The notes under the pieces: model-generated
Told to the model about the DNA's origin: nothing
Seen by the model: the letters and a program-made list of their open reading frames with translations, nothing else
Databases searched by the model: none
NCBI RefSeq assembly: GCF_015355755.1
Contig: NZ_JACVEE010000001.1
Location: 1,240,001 to 1,304,000 of the forward strand
Source: Nocardia sp. XZ_19_385
GTDB lineage: Bacteria > Actinomycetota > Actinomycetes > Mycobacteriales > Mycobacteriaceae
DNA length: 64,000 nucleotides
Reading direction: 5' to 3'
Program-made: the position numbers and the translations under genes
Shown: piece after piece, positions 16,177-26,147 of the stretch
How the letters are laid out: every line of letters starts with the position of its first letter
Numbering within the stretch: the first letter of the stretch is position 1

Positions 16177-17145
16177 ATGACCAGCCCCGCCACCACTCGT
16201 GTGCGCCCCAGCGATTCCGACCTCGACGCCCAGAGCCCCGCCGCCGACTTGGTACGCGTGTACCTCAACGGTATCGGCCGGACGGCCCTGCTCACGGCCG
16301 CTGACGAGGTCGAGCTGGCCAAGCGCATCGAGGCGGGCCTCTATGCGCAGCATTTACTGGAGACCGGCAAACGTCTGTCGGCCACCCGTAAGCGCGATCT
16401 GGCCATCATCGTGCGCGAAGGCCAAGGCGCCCGCTCGCATCTGCTCGAAGCCAACCTGCGCCTCGTGGTCTCGCTCGCCAAGCGCTACACCGGCCGCGGC
16501 ATGCCGCTACTGGATCTGATCCAGGAAGGCAACCTCGGACTCATCCGCGCGATGGAGAAGTTCGACTACGCCAAGGGATTCAAGTTCTCCACCTACGCCA
16601 CCTGGTGGATCCGTCAGGCCATCACCCGTGGCATGGCCGATCAGAGCCGCACGATCCGCCTACCAGTCCATCTGGTGGAGCAGGTCAACAAGCTGGCTCG
16701 GATCAAGCGTGAACTGCACCAGCAGCTGGGTCGCGAGGCCACCGACGAAGAGCTCGCCAACGAGTCCGGCATCGCGGTCGAGAAGATCTCCGATCTGCTC
16801 GACCACTCCCGCGACCCGGTGAGCCTGGATATGCCGGTCGGCAACGACGAAGAGGCTCCGCTGGGCGATTTCATCGAGGATTCCGAGGCCACCTCGGCCG
16901 AATCCGCGGTGATCGCCGGCCTGCTGCACCACGACGTGCGCAGCGTGCTCGCCACCCTCGACGAACGCGAACAACAGGTTATCCGCCTGCGCTTCGGCCT
17001 GGACGACGGCCAGCCGCGCACCCTGGACCAGATCGGCAAGCTGTTCGGTCTGTCCCGCGAGCGTGTGCGTCAGATCGAACGCGAAGTCATGTCCAAGCTG
17101 CGCAAGGGCGAGCGGGCCGATCGCCTGCGCGCCTACGCCAGCTGA
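16177..17145 (+). CDS. sigB: RNA polymerase sigma factor SigB (group 2, sigma-70)
   Basis: 322 residues, with a perfect AGGAGG before the ATG. Sigma regions are complete: 1.2 ([28 protein letters not shown]), 2.1-2.4 including [32 protein letters not shown], 3.0 and 4.2 ([21 protein letters not shown]). Region 1.1 is absent, as in SigB and unlike SigA. It directs RNA polymerase to general-stress and stationary-phase promoters. The SigE/SigH-type promoter upstream links it to envelope and oxidative stress. Its position between DUF3099 and ideR is conserved in mycolic-acid actinomycetes, with extra genes inserted here. Confidence 0.95.
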   Translation: MTSPATTRVRPSDSDLDAQSPAADLVRVYLNGIGRTALLTAADEVELAKRIEAGLYAQHLLETGKRLSATRKRDLAIIVREGQGARSHLLEANLRLVVSLAKRYTGRGMPLLDLIQEGNLGLIRAMEKFDYAKGFKFSTYATWWIRQAITRGMADQSRTIRLPVHLVEQVNKLARIKRELHQQLGREATDEELANESGIAVEKISDLLDHSRDPVSLDMPVGNDEEAPLGDFIEDSEATSAESAVIAGLLHHDVRSVLATLDEREQQVIRLRFGLDDGQPRTLDQIGKLFGLSRERVRQIEREVMSKLRKGERADRLRAYAS

Positions 17146-17178
17146 CCCACCCCCAGCTGCCCCGGCAGCACCAACTCG

Positions 17179-17199
17179 GGTACCCCGCAGCGGGGTACC
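17179..17199. terminator. Hairpin downstream of sigB
   Basis: Perfect 8-bp arms GGTACCCC (17179-17186) and GGGGTACC (17192-17199) around a five-base loop, 34 bases after the sigB stop. There is no T-run. It is a candidate transcription end between convergent genes. Confidence 0.5.
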
Positions 17200-17269
17200 T
17201 CGAAGCGCCGACCGGTGCCCGCGCGTCCTGTCCCCTCCGGGTTCGCGCGAACCGGTCGGCCTGTTTTTA

Positions 17270-17563
17270 TCAGGCCTGGTCTACCTCGACCTCGTATTCG
17301 ACCTTCTGGTCGATCACGGCGGTGACCTTCACGGTCAGGCCGAGCTGAGTTCCTTCCGTGGTCAAGGTGCACCGCATCGTGGTGCCTACGTTGCCTTTCA
17401 AGTCGCCCGGGCAGTCGACGGAGTCCGGTTTCCGGCCGACCTTCTCGGACAAGGTTTGCTGTACCGACTTCTCCAGGTCGGCTTCCTCGATCGTCGGGGT
17501 GTAGGTGCATCCGGCAACAAGGAGAAGGAGCACGGGTACAGCGGTGACAAGTGTGGCTTTCAT
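17270..17563 (-). CDS. DUF4333 lipoprotein
   Basis: 97 residues with a short signal peptide and lipobox LLLVAGC, so the mature protein would be lipidated at Cys19 and anchored in the membrane outer face. The remaining ~78 residues match DUF4333: a repeated VQQTLSEKVGRKPDSVDCPGDL pattern, a second Cys near MRCTLT that could form a disulfide, and a final beta-rich stretch. Function is unknown. Confidence 0.88.
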   Translation of the reverse strand: MKATLVTAVPVLLLLVAGCTYTPTIEEADLEKSVQQTLSEKVGRKPDSVDCPGDLKGNVGTTMRCTLTTEGTQLGLTVKVTAVIDQKVEYEVEVDQA

Positions 17564-17620
17564 ACCCGGACGGTAGGTATCGGCGCTTGGCAGCTGCTTG
17601 GTGTCGGCTTGTGTTGCGCG

Positions 17621-20398
17621 TCAGGCCAATCGGCGGGGGCCGATGTCGAAGCGGCTCGGCTCGGGGCCGATTCGGGCTCGGGCGTAGAGGATGGCGGCGG
17701 AGGTGGGTGAGGCCAGGACCGGGTCGCAGGTGAGTTCGCGGATTTCTGGGTGGTCGTCGAACATGGCCGAGACGCGTTGGGCCAGTTCGGCGAGGGCGGC
17801 CTTGTCGACTCGGGGGCTGGCGGGGGTACCGGACAGGAGCGGGGCGGCGCGGGGGGCGTCGATGAGGGCGGTGGCCTCGGCGGCGGTCAGTGGGAGGGCG
17901 CGGTAGGCGCGATCGCCGAGGAGTTCGATGATCATGCCGGAAAGCCCGAATTCGATGACCGAGCCGAAAGACGGGTCGTCCTGGACGCGCAGGACGCAGC
18001 CGACGCCGGGGGTGGCCATCTTCTGGATATGCACGGCTGGGTCGCCGCACAGATCGACCAGGTGGGTGTAGGCCTGGCGGACGGCCTCCGGTCGCCACAG
18101 GTCCAAGCGGACGCCGCTGAGGTCGGGGCGGCGGCGCCACATTTCGCCGGTCGCCTTGGCCGCGACCGGGTAGCCGAGTTCTTCGGCGGCGGCGACGGCT
18201 TCGTCGGCGGTGCGGACCTCCCGGAATTCGACGACGCGAATGCCGTAGCAGTCCAGCAGTTCCACTGCTTCCAGGTCGCTCAGCCAGCGGCCGTCACCGG
18301 CGCTCGACCAGTCGGCGATCAGCCGGCGCGCGCGTTCGGTGTCGATGCCCTCGGGGCGCACCACCGTCGATACCGGTGTGGTGCGCCAGTGCGCGTACCG
18401 CTGCACCCGGGCCAGGGCCCGCGCGGCACGTTCGGGGTCCGGATAGGACGGGATCGAGCCGCGGGCCGCTGTGCCGCCGGCGCCCCGCATCGCCAGCAGG
18501 TTCGGAATCCCTTGTTCGGCAATGAATGTGGTGAGGATGGGCTTGCCGGAGTCGGGAACCGCCAGCGCGGCTTCGCGGATGGCATCGGCGAAGCCGGCCA
18601 TCGGCAGCGGCACCGGCGGGGCGAAAATCACGATGACCGAGTCGATTTCGTCCGAGCGCAAGGCTGCGACGACGGCGTCCAGGTAGGCGCCGGGTGTTGA
18701 TTCCGGGCCCAGATCCACCGGCTCGCCGACCGGAAGGTCGTCCACCGCACGCTCGGTCGGGCGCGGCTGCCGCACGCCCGGGACCGGAATCGCCGCGGGC
18801 CGGCGCACTTCCAGGCCCTCGCCGTGGGCCGCGTCGACAGCCAGCCAGTTCAGGGCGGCGCTGTTGCCGATCACCGCGACCCGCCGACCGGCGGGCAGCG
18901 GCTGATAACCGAGCAGAGCGGCGCAGTCGAACAGCTCCGAAATCGAGTCGACCTGAACGATGCCCGCCTGCGCGAACAGATCCCGCACGATCGAGCGATC
19001 CATATCGCCGCTCGGCTGCGTCCGCGCGGCCAACCGGCCACTGCTCACCGCGACAATCGGTTTGGTGCGCGCCACCCGCCGCGCGATCCGGGAGAACTTG
19101 CGCGGATTACCGAAACTCTCCAAATACAGCAGGATCACCTCGGTGGCGGGATCGGTATCCCAGTACTGCAGCAGGTCGTTGCCGGACACGTCGGCACGAT
19201 TACCGGCCGATACGAAGGTGGACAGGCCCAGGTTGCGTCCCGCCGCCTCACCGAGAATCGCCGCGCCCAAAGGCCCGGATTGACAGAAGAATCCGATCCG
19301 CCCACGCCCGGGCAGCACCGAGGCCAGGGTGGCGTTCATCGACACCGCGGCATCGGTATTGGCGATGCCGAGCGCGCTCGGTCCGACCACCCGCATGCCG
19401 TGCCCGCGCGCGGCCGCGACCAGCGCCCGTTCCGCGGCGACACCGTCGGCGCCGGTCTCAGCGAATCCGGCGGTCAGCACCACCAAACCCTTGACGCCCT
19501 TGGCCATACAGTCGTCGAGCACCGAATCGATCGCCGTGGCGGGCACCGCGACCACCGCCAGATCGACCTCGTCCGGAATGTCGCGCACCGTCGGGTAGGC
19601 CCGCACACCGCGCACCGACTGCCGGTTCGGATTCACCGGGAACACCGGGCCCTGGAAGCCACCGGACAGCAGATTCGCCAGCGCCACCCCGCCGACCCGG
19701 GCGCCGACCGTGGCCCCGATGACGGCCACCGAGCGCGGCGCGAGCAGATTGCCGACGCTGCGCGCCTCCGAGGCGCGTTCCCGGGAATCACGCACCGAGA
19801 CAAGCGCTTCGGTGGGATCGATGGCGAATTCCAGGTGCAGCACCGACCCGTCGCGACTGCGCTCGACCTGATAGCCCGCATCACGGAACACCGTGACCAT
19901 CGCCGAGTTCTCGGCGAGCACCTCGGCGACGAAGGTCTCGATCTTGTTCTCGGCGGCGGCCCCGGCCAGGTGTTCCAGCAGGATCGAGCCGAGCCCACGG
20001 CCCTGATGCTCGTCCGCGACCACGAACGCGACCTCCGCCGCGCGCGGACCGGACCGATCGAGCAGTTCGTAGCGCCCCACCCCGATGATCGCCTCGCCCA
20101 GCTCGACGACCAGCCCGACCCGGTCGTGGTAATCGAGGTGGGTGGTGCGGTACAGGTCCTTGGGCGAAATGCGCGGGTAGGGCCCGAAGTAGCGCAGGTA
20201 TCGGGTGCGGTCGGACAGCGCGGCGTGGAACTCCTGCATCCGCTCCGCGTCGTCGGGTGTGACGGGACGCAGCCGCACCACGCCACCGTCGGCGGCGAGC
20301 ACGTCGGCCATCCAGTGCTGCGGTGGCGGCGGCGGTTCCGCCGGTGTGTCGGATGTGTCTTTGAATGTTTCAGCCGGAAGGGGCGTCGGATCAGTCAC
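17621..20398 (-). CDS. Protein acyltransferase: GNAT domain fused to an NDP-forming acetyl-CoA synthetase-like domain (Pat/PatZ type, inverted order)
   Basis: 925 residues from a GTG at 20398. Residues ~30-195 are a GNAT acetyltransferase (acetyl-CoA loop HQGRGLGS at 131-138). Residues ~215-690 are CoA-binding and succinyl-CoA-ligase-like, and the last ~230 are ATP-grasp. In active NDP-forming acetyl-CoA synthetases a phospho-His lies in an SHTG-type loop after KP-V-AxxxGR. Here the loop reads RLAARTQPSGDMD, without His, as expected for regulatory Pat enzymes that acetylate metabolic proteins such as Acs. The start overlaps the upstream deacetylase gene by eight bases, making a writer/eraser operon. 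Confidence 0.88.
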   Translation of the reverse strand: MTDPTPLPAETFKDTSDTPAEPPPPPQHWMADVLAADGGVVRLRPVTPDDAERMQEFHAALSDRTRYLRYFGPYPRISPKDLYRTTHLDYHDRVGLVVELGEAIIGVGRYELLDRSGPRAAEVAFVVADEHQGRGLGSILLEHLAGAAAENKIETFVAEVLAENSAMVTVFRDAGYQVERSRDGSVLHLEFAIDPTEALVSVRDSRERASEARSVGNLLAPRSVAVIGATVGARVGGVALANLLSGGFQGPVFPVNPNRQSVRGVRAYPTVRDIPDEVDLAVVAVPATAIDSVLDDCMAKGVKGLVVLTAGFAETGADGVAAERALVAAARGHGMRVVGPSALGIANTDAAVSMNATLASVLPGRGRIGFFCQSGPLGAAILGEAAGRNLGLSTFVSAGNRADVSGNDLLQYWDTDPATEVILLYLESFGNPRKFSRIARRVARTKPIVAVSSGRLAARTQPSGDMDRSIVRDLFAQAGIVQVDSISELFDCAALLGYQPLPAGRRVAVIGNSAALNWLAVDAAHGEGLEVRRPAAIPVPGVRQPRPTERAVDDLPVGEPVDLGPESTPGAYLDAVVAALRSDEIDSVIVIFAPPVPLPMAGFADAIREAALAVPDSGKPILTTFIAEQGIPNLLAMRGAGGTAARGSIPSYPDPERAARALARVQRYAHWRTTPVSTVVRPEGIDTERARRLIADWSSAGDGRWLSDLEAVELLDCYGIRVVEFREVRTADEAVAAAEELGYPVAAKATGEMWRRRPDLSGVRLDLWRPEAVRQAYTHLVDLCGDPAVHIQKMATPGVGCVLRVQDDPSFGSVIEFGLSGMIIELLGDRAYRALPLTAAEATALIDAPRAAPLLSGTPASPRVDKAALAELAQRVSAMFDDHPEIRELTCDPVLASPTSAAILYARARIGPEPSRFDIGPRRLA

Positions 20399-21629
20399 GG
20401 GGGTCCTCCGGATCCAGGCCGAGCAACCCGAAAGTCGCCCGGCGCGTGGCCAATACGGCCGTATCGACGGCACGCTGGGCGCGGTCCAGGTGCGCGTCTC
20501 CAGTCTCCCCCGTGCCACCCGGTCCGTCCCACGGCGAGTATGTGACATCGCCCCCATCGCCCATGGTGCTCGGCGGTTCGGCGGCGGGCGCTTCGGCGCG
20601 GACCTTCGCTATCCAGTCCTGCGGAATCGCGGTTTCCGGGGCGATCTCCCGGTCCAGTGCGGCGGCCAGCAGATGCGTCCAGGACCGTGGCACCACCCGG
20701 ACCAGGCCGTATCCGCCGCCGCCGACCGCAAGCCACCGGCCTTCGGCGTAGCGGTCGGCCAGTTCCCGCATGGCCAGGAACGCCGCCCGCTGGCCGTCGA
20801 CGGTGAGTTCCAGATCCGCCAGTGGATCCTCGCGATGGGTGTCGACGCCGCACTGGCTGACCACGATCTGCGGGCGGAATGCGGCGAGCGCACCGGGCGC
20901 CACCGCGTGGAACCCACGCAGCCACTGGGCATCCCGGGTGCCGGGCAGCATCGCGAGATTGAGCGCGGTGCCCTCGGCGGCGCCCATCCCGCTCTCCTCC
21001 GGCCACCCGGTGTTCGGCCACAGTGTCGCCGGATGCTGGTGGATGGAGAAGGTGAGCACGCGCGGGTCGCCGTAGAAGGCGCGCTGCACGCCGTCGCCGT
21101 GGTGCACATCCACATCCAGGTAGGCGATGCGGTCGAATCCGTGGTCGAGCAACCACGAAATGGCTATCGCGGCATCGTTGTAGATACAGAAGCCCGAGGC
21201 CGCGTCGGGCATCGCGTGGTGCATGCCGCCGCCGATGCTGACCGCGCGCCTGGTCCGGCCCTCGGCGATCGCCTGGGCCGCGGCCAGCGTGCCGCCCACG
21301 ATCACCGACGCCGCCTGGTGCATCCGCGGAAAGACCGGATTGTCCGGCGAGCCGAGCCCGTGCGGCGGCGCGAGCGGCGCGCCCGGCGGTTGCACCGCAT
21401 GTTCCACCGCCTCGATATACGCCGCGGTGTGCACGCGCAGCAGATCCCCGGGGGCGGCGGGCGTCGGTCGCACCGGCTCGACACCTTCGAGCAATCCCAG
21501 ACTTTCGGCCAATGCCATGGTGAACTTCAGGCGCGCCGGTTTCATGGGGTGCTCCGGCGTCCAGGCGTAGTCCAGGAACTTCTCGGTCCAGACAACGGTT
21601 CCCGATGCCCGAGTGACGGGTGTGGCCAT
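20391..21629 (-). CDS. acuC: AcuC-like class of histone-deacetylase-fold protein deacetylase
   Basis: 412 residues. Zn-dependent deacetylase motifs are intact: tandem His137-His138 in SIGGGMHHAMPDAASG, then the metal ligands D172, D174 and H176 in YLDVDVHHGDG and a late Asp near DTHREDP. The AcuC family removes acetyl groups from lysines, classically reactivating acetyl-CoA synthetase. Its stop overlaps the start of the Pat-like acetyltransferase gene, so the two opposing activities are made together. It is divergent from ideR across a 207-bp gap. The C-terminal ~60 residues are an Ala/Pro/Gly-rich extension. Confidence 0.9.
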   Translation of the reverse strand: MATPVTRASGTVVWTEKFLDYAWTPEHPMKPARLKFTMALAESLGLLEGVEPVRPTPAAPGDLLRVHTAAYIEAVEHAVQPPGAPLAPPHGLGSPDNPVFPRMHQAASVIVGGTLAAAQAIAEGRTRRAVSIGGGMHHAMPDAASGFCIYNDAAIAISWLLDHGFDRIAYLDVDVHHGDGVQRAFYGDPRVLTFSIHQHPATLWPNTGWPEESGMGAAEGTALNLAMLPGTRDAQWLRGFHAVAPGALAAFRPQIVVSQCGVDTHREDPLADLELTVDGQRAAFLAMRELADRYAEGRWLAVGGGGYGLVRVVPRSWTHLLAAALDREIAPETAIPQDWIAKVRAEAPAAEPPSTMGDGGDVTYSPWDGPGGTGETGDAHLDRAQRAVDTAVLATRRATFGLLGLDPEDPRD

Positions 21630-21836
21630 ATTTGCCACGGTACTTGGGAAGCTGTGCCGCCCGCGCGACGTTCCTATGCAGTAGAAAGAGAGCAAGTGCG
21701 AACACGGCCAGACGCCGTGCGCCGAAGTCGATTCCCACAAGTCCGGCATCGCATCGTGGGCGCGCCACACCAGGTGACGCGGCCACGGTGCGGCTGCCGC
21801 GCGTGGGTAGAATTCGTGCCGACGAAGGGGTAACAG

Positions 21837-22523
21837 GTGAAGGATCTTGTCGACACCACGGAGATGTACCTCCGTACCATTTACGACCTCGAGGAGGAGG
21901 GCGTGGTGCCCCTGCGCGCCCGCATCGCCGAGCGCCTCGAGCAGAGTGGTCCGACGGTGAGCCAGACTGTCGCGCGGATGGAGCGCGACGGTTTGCTGCT
22001 GGTCGCCGGTGACCGCCATCTCGAACTGACCGATAAGGGCCGCGGCATGGCCATCGCGGTGATGCGCAAGCATCGCCTGGCCGAGCGGCTGCTCGTCGAC
22101 ATCATCGGCCTGGACTGGCAGAACGTGCACGCCGAGGCCTGTCGCTGGGAGCACGTGATGAGCGAGGAGGTGGAGCGGCGCCTGGTCGAGGTGCTCAACC
22201 ACCCGACCACCTCGCCCTACGGCAACCCGATCCCGGGCCTCGACGAACTGGGCATCACCGCTCCCCCGGCTGCGGAGGAGACGCTGGTGCGCCTGTCGGA
22301 TCTGCCGCACGGCCAAGGCCATGCGGTGGTGGTGCGCCGGCTCGCCGAGCACATCCAGACCGATCCGGAGGTCATCAGCCAGCTCCGCGAGGCCGGTGTG
22401 GTGCCGGACGCGCGCGTCACGGTCGAGACCAAGCCGGGCTCGGTGGTCATCACGGTGCCCGGGCATGCCGGGTTCGAGTTGTCCGACGAGATGGCCCATG
22501 CCGTCCAGGTGAAGCTGGTCTGA
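21837..22523 (+). CDS. ideR: Iron-dependent repressor IdeR (DtxR family)
   Basis: 228 residues with a GTG start and AAGGGGTAACAG ahead. An N-terminal winged helix is followed by a dimerisation domain and an SH3-like C-terminus. All known IdeR metal ligands are in register: H79, E83 and H98 (ancillary site) and M10, C102, E105 and H106 (primary site). With Fe2+ bound it represses siderophore and iron-uptake genes and activates iron storage. No clear IdeR box (TTAGGTTAG-type dyad) was found anywhere in the window, so its targets lie elsewhere. Confidence 0.95.
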   Translation: MKDLVDTTEMYLRTIYDLEEEGVVPLRARIAERLEQSGPTVSQTVARMERDGLLLVAGDRHLELTDKGRGMAIAVMRKHRLAERLLVDIIGLDWQNVHAEACRWEHVMSEEVERRLVEVLNHPTTSPYGNPIPGLDELGITAPPAAEETLVRLSDLPHGQGHAVVVRRLAEHIQTDPEVISQLREAGVVPDARVTVETKPGSVVITVPGHAGFELSDEMAHAVQVKLV

Positions 22524-22526
22524 CCG

Positions 22527-23507
22527 GTGAAACTTCTGGTAACCGGCGGAGCCGGATACGTGGGTGGCGTCTGCGCGCAGGTGCTGCTCGAAGCAGGCCA
22601 TGACGTTGTCATCGTCGACGATCTGAGCACCGGCAACGCCGATGGCGTGCCGTCGGAGGCCCGGTTCGTCGAGGGTGACATCGCCGAGGCCGGCGCGCAG
22701 CTGCTGCGGGCCGAATCCTTCGACGGTGTCCTGCATTTCGCGGCGCAGTCGCTGGTCGGCGAGTCGGTGCAGAAGCCGGAGAAGTACTGGCACGGCAACG
22801 TCGTGAAGACGCTGCAGCTGCTGGAGGCGATGCGCGAGACCGGCACCCGCCGGTTGGTGTTCTCCTCCACGGCCGCGGTGTACGGCGAGCCCGAGCAGGT
22901 GCCGATCACCGAGGACGCGCCGGCCAAGCCGACGAATCCCTACGGCGCCTCCAAGCTGGCCATCGATCACGCCATCACCTCCTACGCCATCGCGCACGGG
23001 CTGGCCGCGACCAGCCTGCGCTATTTCAATGTCGCCGGCGCCTACGGCGGGCTCGGCGAGAACCGCGTGGTGGAAACCCATCTGATTCCGCTGGTGTTGC
23101 AGGTCGCGCTCGGCCATCGGGAGTCCATCGCGGTGTTCGGCACCGACTGGCCCACCCACGACGGCTCCGCGGTCCGCGATTACATCCACATCCGCGATCT
23201 CGCCCAGGCGCACCTGCTGGCACTGGGCTCCGCCGAGCCCGGCTCGCACCGCATCTACAACCTGGGCAGCGGCACCGGTTTCTCGGTGCGCGAGGTGATC
23301 TCGGCCTGCGAACGCGTCACCGGGCTGCCGATCGCGGCCGTGGACGCACCCCGCCGAGCCGGAGACCCGGCGGTGCTCATCGCCTCCAGCGAGCGTGCCG
23401 TCGCCGACCTCGGTTGGCGTCCGGAGCACAACGATCTCGACGAAATCGTCGCTGACGCTTGGAAGTTCACCCAGTCGCTGGGCGCGCGGGCGCACAGCGC
23501 CAAGTAA
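22527..23507 (+). CDS. galE: UDP-glucose 4-epimerase
   Basis: 326 residues with a GTG start three bases after the ideR stop, so it is probably co-transcribed with it. An extended SDR fold is visible: NAD-binding GGAGYVGG at residues 7-14, [11 protein letters not shown], the catalytic Y-x3-K as YGASK, and the sugar-nucleotide region ending in [22 protein letters not shown]. It interconverts UDP-glucose and UDP-galactose, which feeds arabinogalactan synthesis in mycolic-acid bacteria. The ideR-galE adjacency has been seen in other actinomycetes (family knowledge). Confidence 0.9.
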   Translation: MKLLVTGGAGYVGGVCAQVLLEAGHDVVIVDDLSTGNADGVPSEARFVEGDIAEAGAQLLRAESFDGVLHFAAQSLVGESVQKPEKYWHGNVVKTLQLLEAMRETGTRRLVFSSTAAVYGEPEQVPITEDAPAKPTNPYGASKLAIDHAITSYAIAHGLAATSLRYFNVAGAYGGLGENRVVETHLIPLVLQVALGHRESIAVFGTDWPTHDGSAVRDYIHIRDLAQAHLLALGSAEPGSHRIYNLGSGTGFSVREVISACERVTGLPIAAVDAPRRAGDPAVLIASSERAVADLGWRPEHNDLDEIVADAWKFTQSLGARAHSAK

Positions 23508-23512
23508 GGGCT

Positions 23513-24766
23513 TCATCGGATCAGCGGTCCGAGATCGATACCGAGGTCGGCGGCCATCTCGTGACCGCTGCGTCCGACGCGGCGCAGCGGTCCCGGCCGC
23601 ATCCCTGAGCGCAATCCGGACTCCAGGAGTCCTGCCATGCTGTGGAACGGGTCGGCTGCCAGCGCCACGTCCAGGGCCATCCCCGCGAACGGCCCGTCGC
23701 CGCGCACGTAGGCGCCGTATCCGAGCAGCGTCGCGGCATCAGCGCGATCCGGGCCCGGCAGTGCCCGGACCATCCGGACCCACAACCGTTCCGCCGCCGC
23801 GGCGTGATCGGTGTAGGCCAGCGCGTACAGCGTCCCGCGCACCACCGGTTCTCGCAGTGCGCCAACCAGTTCCGCGATTTCGGGTGGTTCGGGCAGCGCA
23901 CCGGATGCGGTGTGCGCGATCTGCCACAACACGTTCTCCAGCAGGCTGCGGTGATAGCCGTCGAGTTCTCCGTGCCGCATGGCGCGGACATAACGGTCCC
24001 GGGCGCGTTCGAACGCGCCGTCGAGGTGGGCGGCCACGCGCTCGCACAGCTCTGGGTCCGGCGCGAGCACGGCGGTCAGCTCCGCGCGCGAGGCGTGAAT
24101 CGGCCGCCCGTCGAGGACGCTCGCCAGCGCCACCGACGACTTCGCGGGATCGGGCAGTACGCCCCCGCCCGGCCCGCCCAGCAGCGGCCACCAGTGCTCG
24201 CCGACGTCGATCGCCGGCACCCCCCACGCACCCGCCAGCATCACCTCGTGCGTGGCCAGGCGTTTGTCGAGCGCGGCGACCAGCGCGGTATGCAACGCGG
24301 CCCGCGCAACCCGGCGCGGGTGTGCTTCGGGCGGCCCGGGTGCGGCGGCCCGGTCATCGACGACGACGGCCAGGACCTCGTCGGCCTGTTCGGCGGCGCA
24401 GATATGGGACAGGCACTGCGCGATCCGCGCCGCCATCCCGCGCCGGCCGCCGGGCGGTTCCAGATCGAACCTCGCGACAGCATCGATCACGGGGCTCATG
24501 CCCGGTGGCATCCCCGCCCGCAGCACGGCGACTACCAGCGAGCGCTCCGGAACGAATCCGAGCATCGGCGGCATCGCCACGATCAACTCACCAGGGTCGT
24601 CGATCCGCAGCGGCGATCGCGCCCAGTTCCCGCCGCGATAGAACGGAGTCGGATCGGAGCAATTCGCCAGCGGCGGCCGGATCCGGCGCCGCGGAAGCCC
24701 GCTGGCGCAGTAGGGGTTCGGGGCACTGTGCCCGAGGGTGGTGGGGAGTTCGGCTGAAGTGGTCAT
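23513..24766 (-). CDS. DUF4192 family protein
   Basis: 417 residues from the ATG at 24766; the frame continues upstream but without conserved features. The DUF4192 signature is present: IDDPGELIVAMPPMLGFVPERSLVVAVL near residue 55, then VVVDDRAA and the C-terminal helical repeat AALLGYGAYVRGDGPFAGMALDVALAADPFHSMAGLLE. DUF4192 proteins are cytoplasmic, confined to actinobacteria and of unknown function. Only five bases separate it from the convergent galE stop. Confidence 0.85.
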   Translation of the reverse strand: MTTSAELPTTLGHSAPNPYCASGLPRRRIRPPLANCSDPTPFYRGGNWARSPLRIDDPGELIVAMPPMLGFVPERSLVVAVLRAGMPPGMSPVIDAVARFDLEPPGGRRGMAARIAQCLSHICAAEQADEVLAVVVDDRAAAPGPPEAHPRRVARAALHTALVAALDKRLATHEVMLAGAWGVPAIDVGEHWWPLLGGPGGGVLPDPAKSSVALASVLDGRPIHASRAELTAVLAPDPELCERVAAHLDGAFERARDRYVRAMRHGELDGYHRSLLENVLWQIAHTASGALPEPPEIAELVGALREPVVRGTLYALAYTDHAAAAERLWVRMVRALPGPDRADAATLLGYGAYVRGDGPFAGMALDVALAADPFHSMAGLLESGLRSGMRPGPLRRVGRSGHEMAADLGIDLGPLIR

Positions 24767-25040
24767 GGGCCGAGCATGCGCCTGCGGGTCGCGGCGACGG
24801 TCCCAGCGACCTGGGCTTTCGGTTGACCTGGGGATAGGTCGAAATCTGGGGATAGGTAGCCCCCGTGCCATTGCGGCGGCCGGGACTTGTCGGTAACCCC
24901 TGATATAACCGTGGTGCGCCCTCTGCGACCGTAGACACGTCCGATTACGCGCACGACCGCCACGCGGCGGCACCGCCTGGATCCTGCTCCCCGAATTCCA
25001 CTGAACCACTGGTGTTTCCACACCTTGTCGTGCGGGCCGA

Positions 25041-25748
25041 TCAGCCCCTCTGGACCTGCTGCACCGTTGTCGTGAACAGTTGATCCAGCGCCGCGGTATC
25101 AGCTTTCGACGAGGCCTCGAAAGTCATGTAGGTGACCGTGATTCGCACATCCCCGACCTGCCCGAGCAGCGTCTGCATCGACTGGGTCAGCCCGACCCCG
25201 CCCAGATCGGGAATCACAGTGCGGCGCAAGGCGATCGAGTCGTCGGCATCGATCGGCGGCGCCGGGTCGAGTTGCGTTGCCACCGTGGTGATCGCCCCAC
25301 CCTGATTGACTCGGATCTCGCCGCATCGCGTGAGCTGCTCGCGCAGGGCAGACAGTGGTTGCCGGGTCCGTGCCAACTGGACTGTGACAGTGGCCCGGGC
25401 CTCCCCGTCCGTGCCGATGGCGATCGCGGTCTGATCAGGTCCGAAGCGCTGTTCAGGCGGCTCACAGCCCGTCGGATGGACCACGGCACCGTGGGCGATC
25501 CCGGCCAGATCACCGGCGGCCTGAGCGGCAGCCTCGGGTGGGAGCACCACCACCGAATACCGGGCGGGAAATTGCGCTTGGGTGGGCAGCAGATCCTCGA
25601 GCCCGGCGGCCACATGCGCCTGCACGGTCTTCGCCTCGCCCGCGACCGGATGCCCGGGCACGGTGGCCCCGCAACCGGTGAGCAGCAGCACACCGCCCAC
25701 CGAGGCGGCTCCCAGCCACCCTGCGCGTGACGACTCCGGCACACTCAC
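25041..25748 (-). CDS. Putative secreted lipoprotein of unknown function
   Basis: 235 residues from the GTG at 25748 (a second GTG lies at 25742). The signal peptide ends in LLLTGCGA, a lipobox, so Cys would be lipidated and the rest exported. The mature part resembles the sensor/PknH-like or DUF5642-type actinobacterial lipoproteins: an alternating beta pattern and two Cys (PTGCEPPEQ and LTRCGEIRV) spaced as in disulfide-linked versions. I do not recognise it with certainty. No enzymatic motif is visible. Confidence 0.7.
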   Translation of the reverse strand: MSVPESSRAGWLGAASVGGVLLLTGCGATVPGHPVAGEAKTVQAHVAAGLEDLLPTQAQFPARYSVVVLPPEAAAQAAGDLAGIAHGAVVHPTGCEPPEQRFGPDQTAIAIGTDGEARATVTVQLARTRQPLSALREQLTRCGEIRVNQGGAITTVATQLDPAPPIDADDSIALRRTVIPDLGGVGLTQSMQTLLGQVGDVRITVTYMTFEASSKADTAALDQLFTTTVQQVQRG

Positions 25749-26147
25749 CCGGCCCACTGTGCCAAACTCCCCACACCCGCCGACGTTGCCACGCCGACTC
25801 GTGACCGAGGCGACAACAGGCCCGATCTCGGCCGGATCACCGATCCACGCTTGAACCGGTCCCCGATCGGGAACCCCCTCATTCAAAGATCCGATTCCCC
25901 GCCCAGGGGACGCTGTGGTGCAGCTTGCACACCGCCAATTGCGTGACGCGGGAATGCCGCAGGCGAATTCGCTGTTGCCTCGACGTACGGGTCGGTGTCC
26001 ACTACCGTGCGCGGTGCTTGTCACCGGCATGGGGGACAATGGACATGGTTGATCGCACCGCGCAGTGCAACAACGGGTAACGCGAGGACACCGACGTCCG
26101 AGCTACTCGGAAAGCCGGAAAGCGGACCGCGCAGGAAGGAGTACGCG
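25749..26147. other. 399-bp divergent intergenic region
   Basis: No gene is convincing here. The frame of the downstream PAC2 gene stays open back to about 25995 and that of the lipoprotein gene to about 26039, but neither extension has a ribosome site or family resemblance. The region must hold the two divergent promoters. I cannot assign them. Confidence 0.5.

Noticed and set aside
21630..21836. IdeR box ahead of ideR
   Set aside because: No TTAGGTTAG-type dyad could be found in the gap.
20391..23516. A continuous 1041-codon minus-strand frame reaching upstream of acuC
   Set aside because: The part beyond 21629 lies antisense to ideR and galE, which are conserved. It is a product of high GC.
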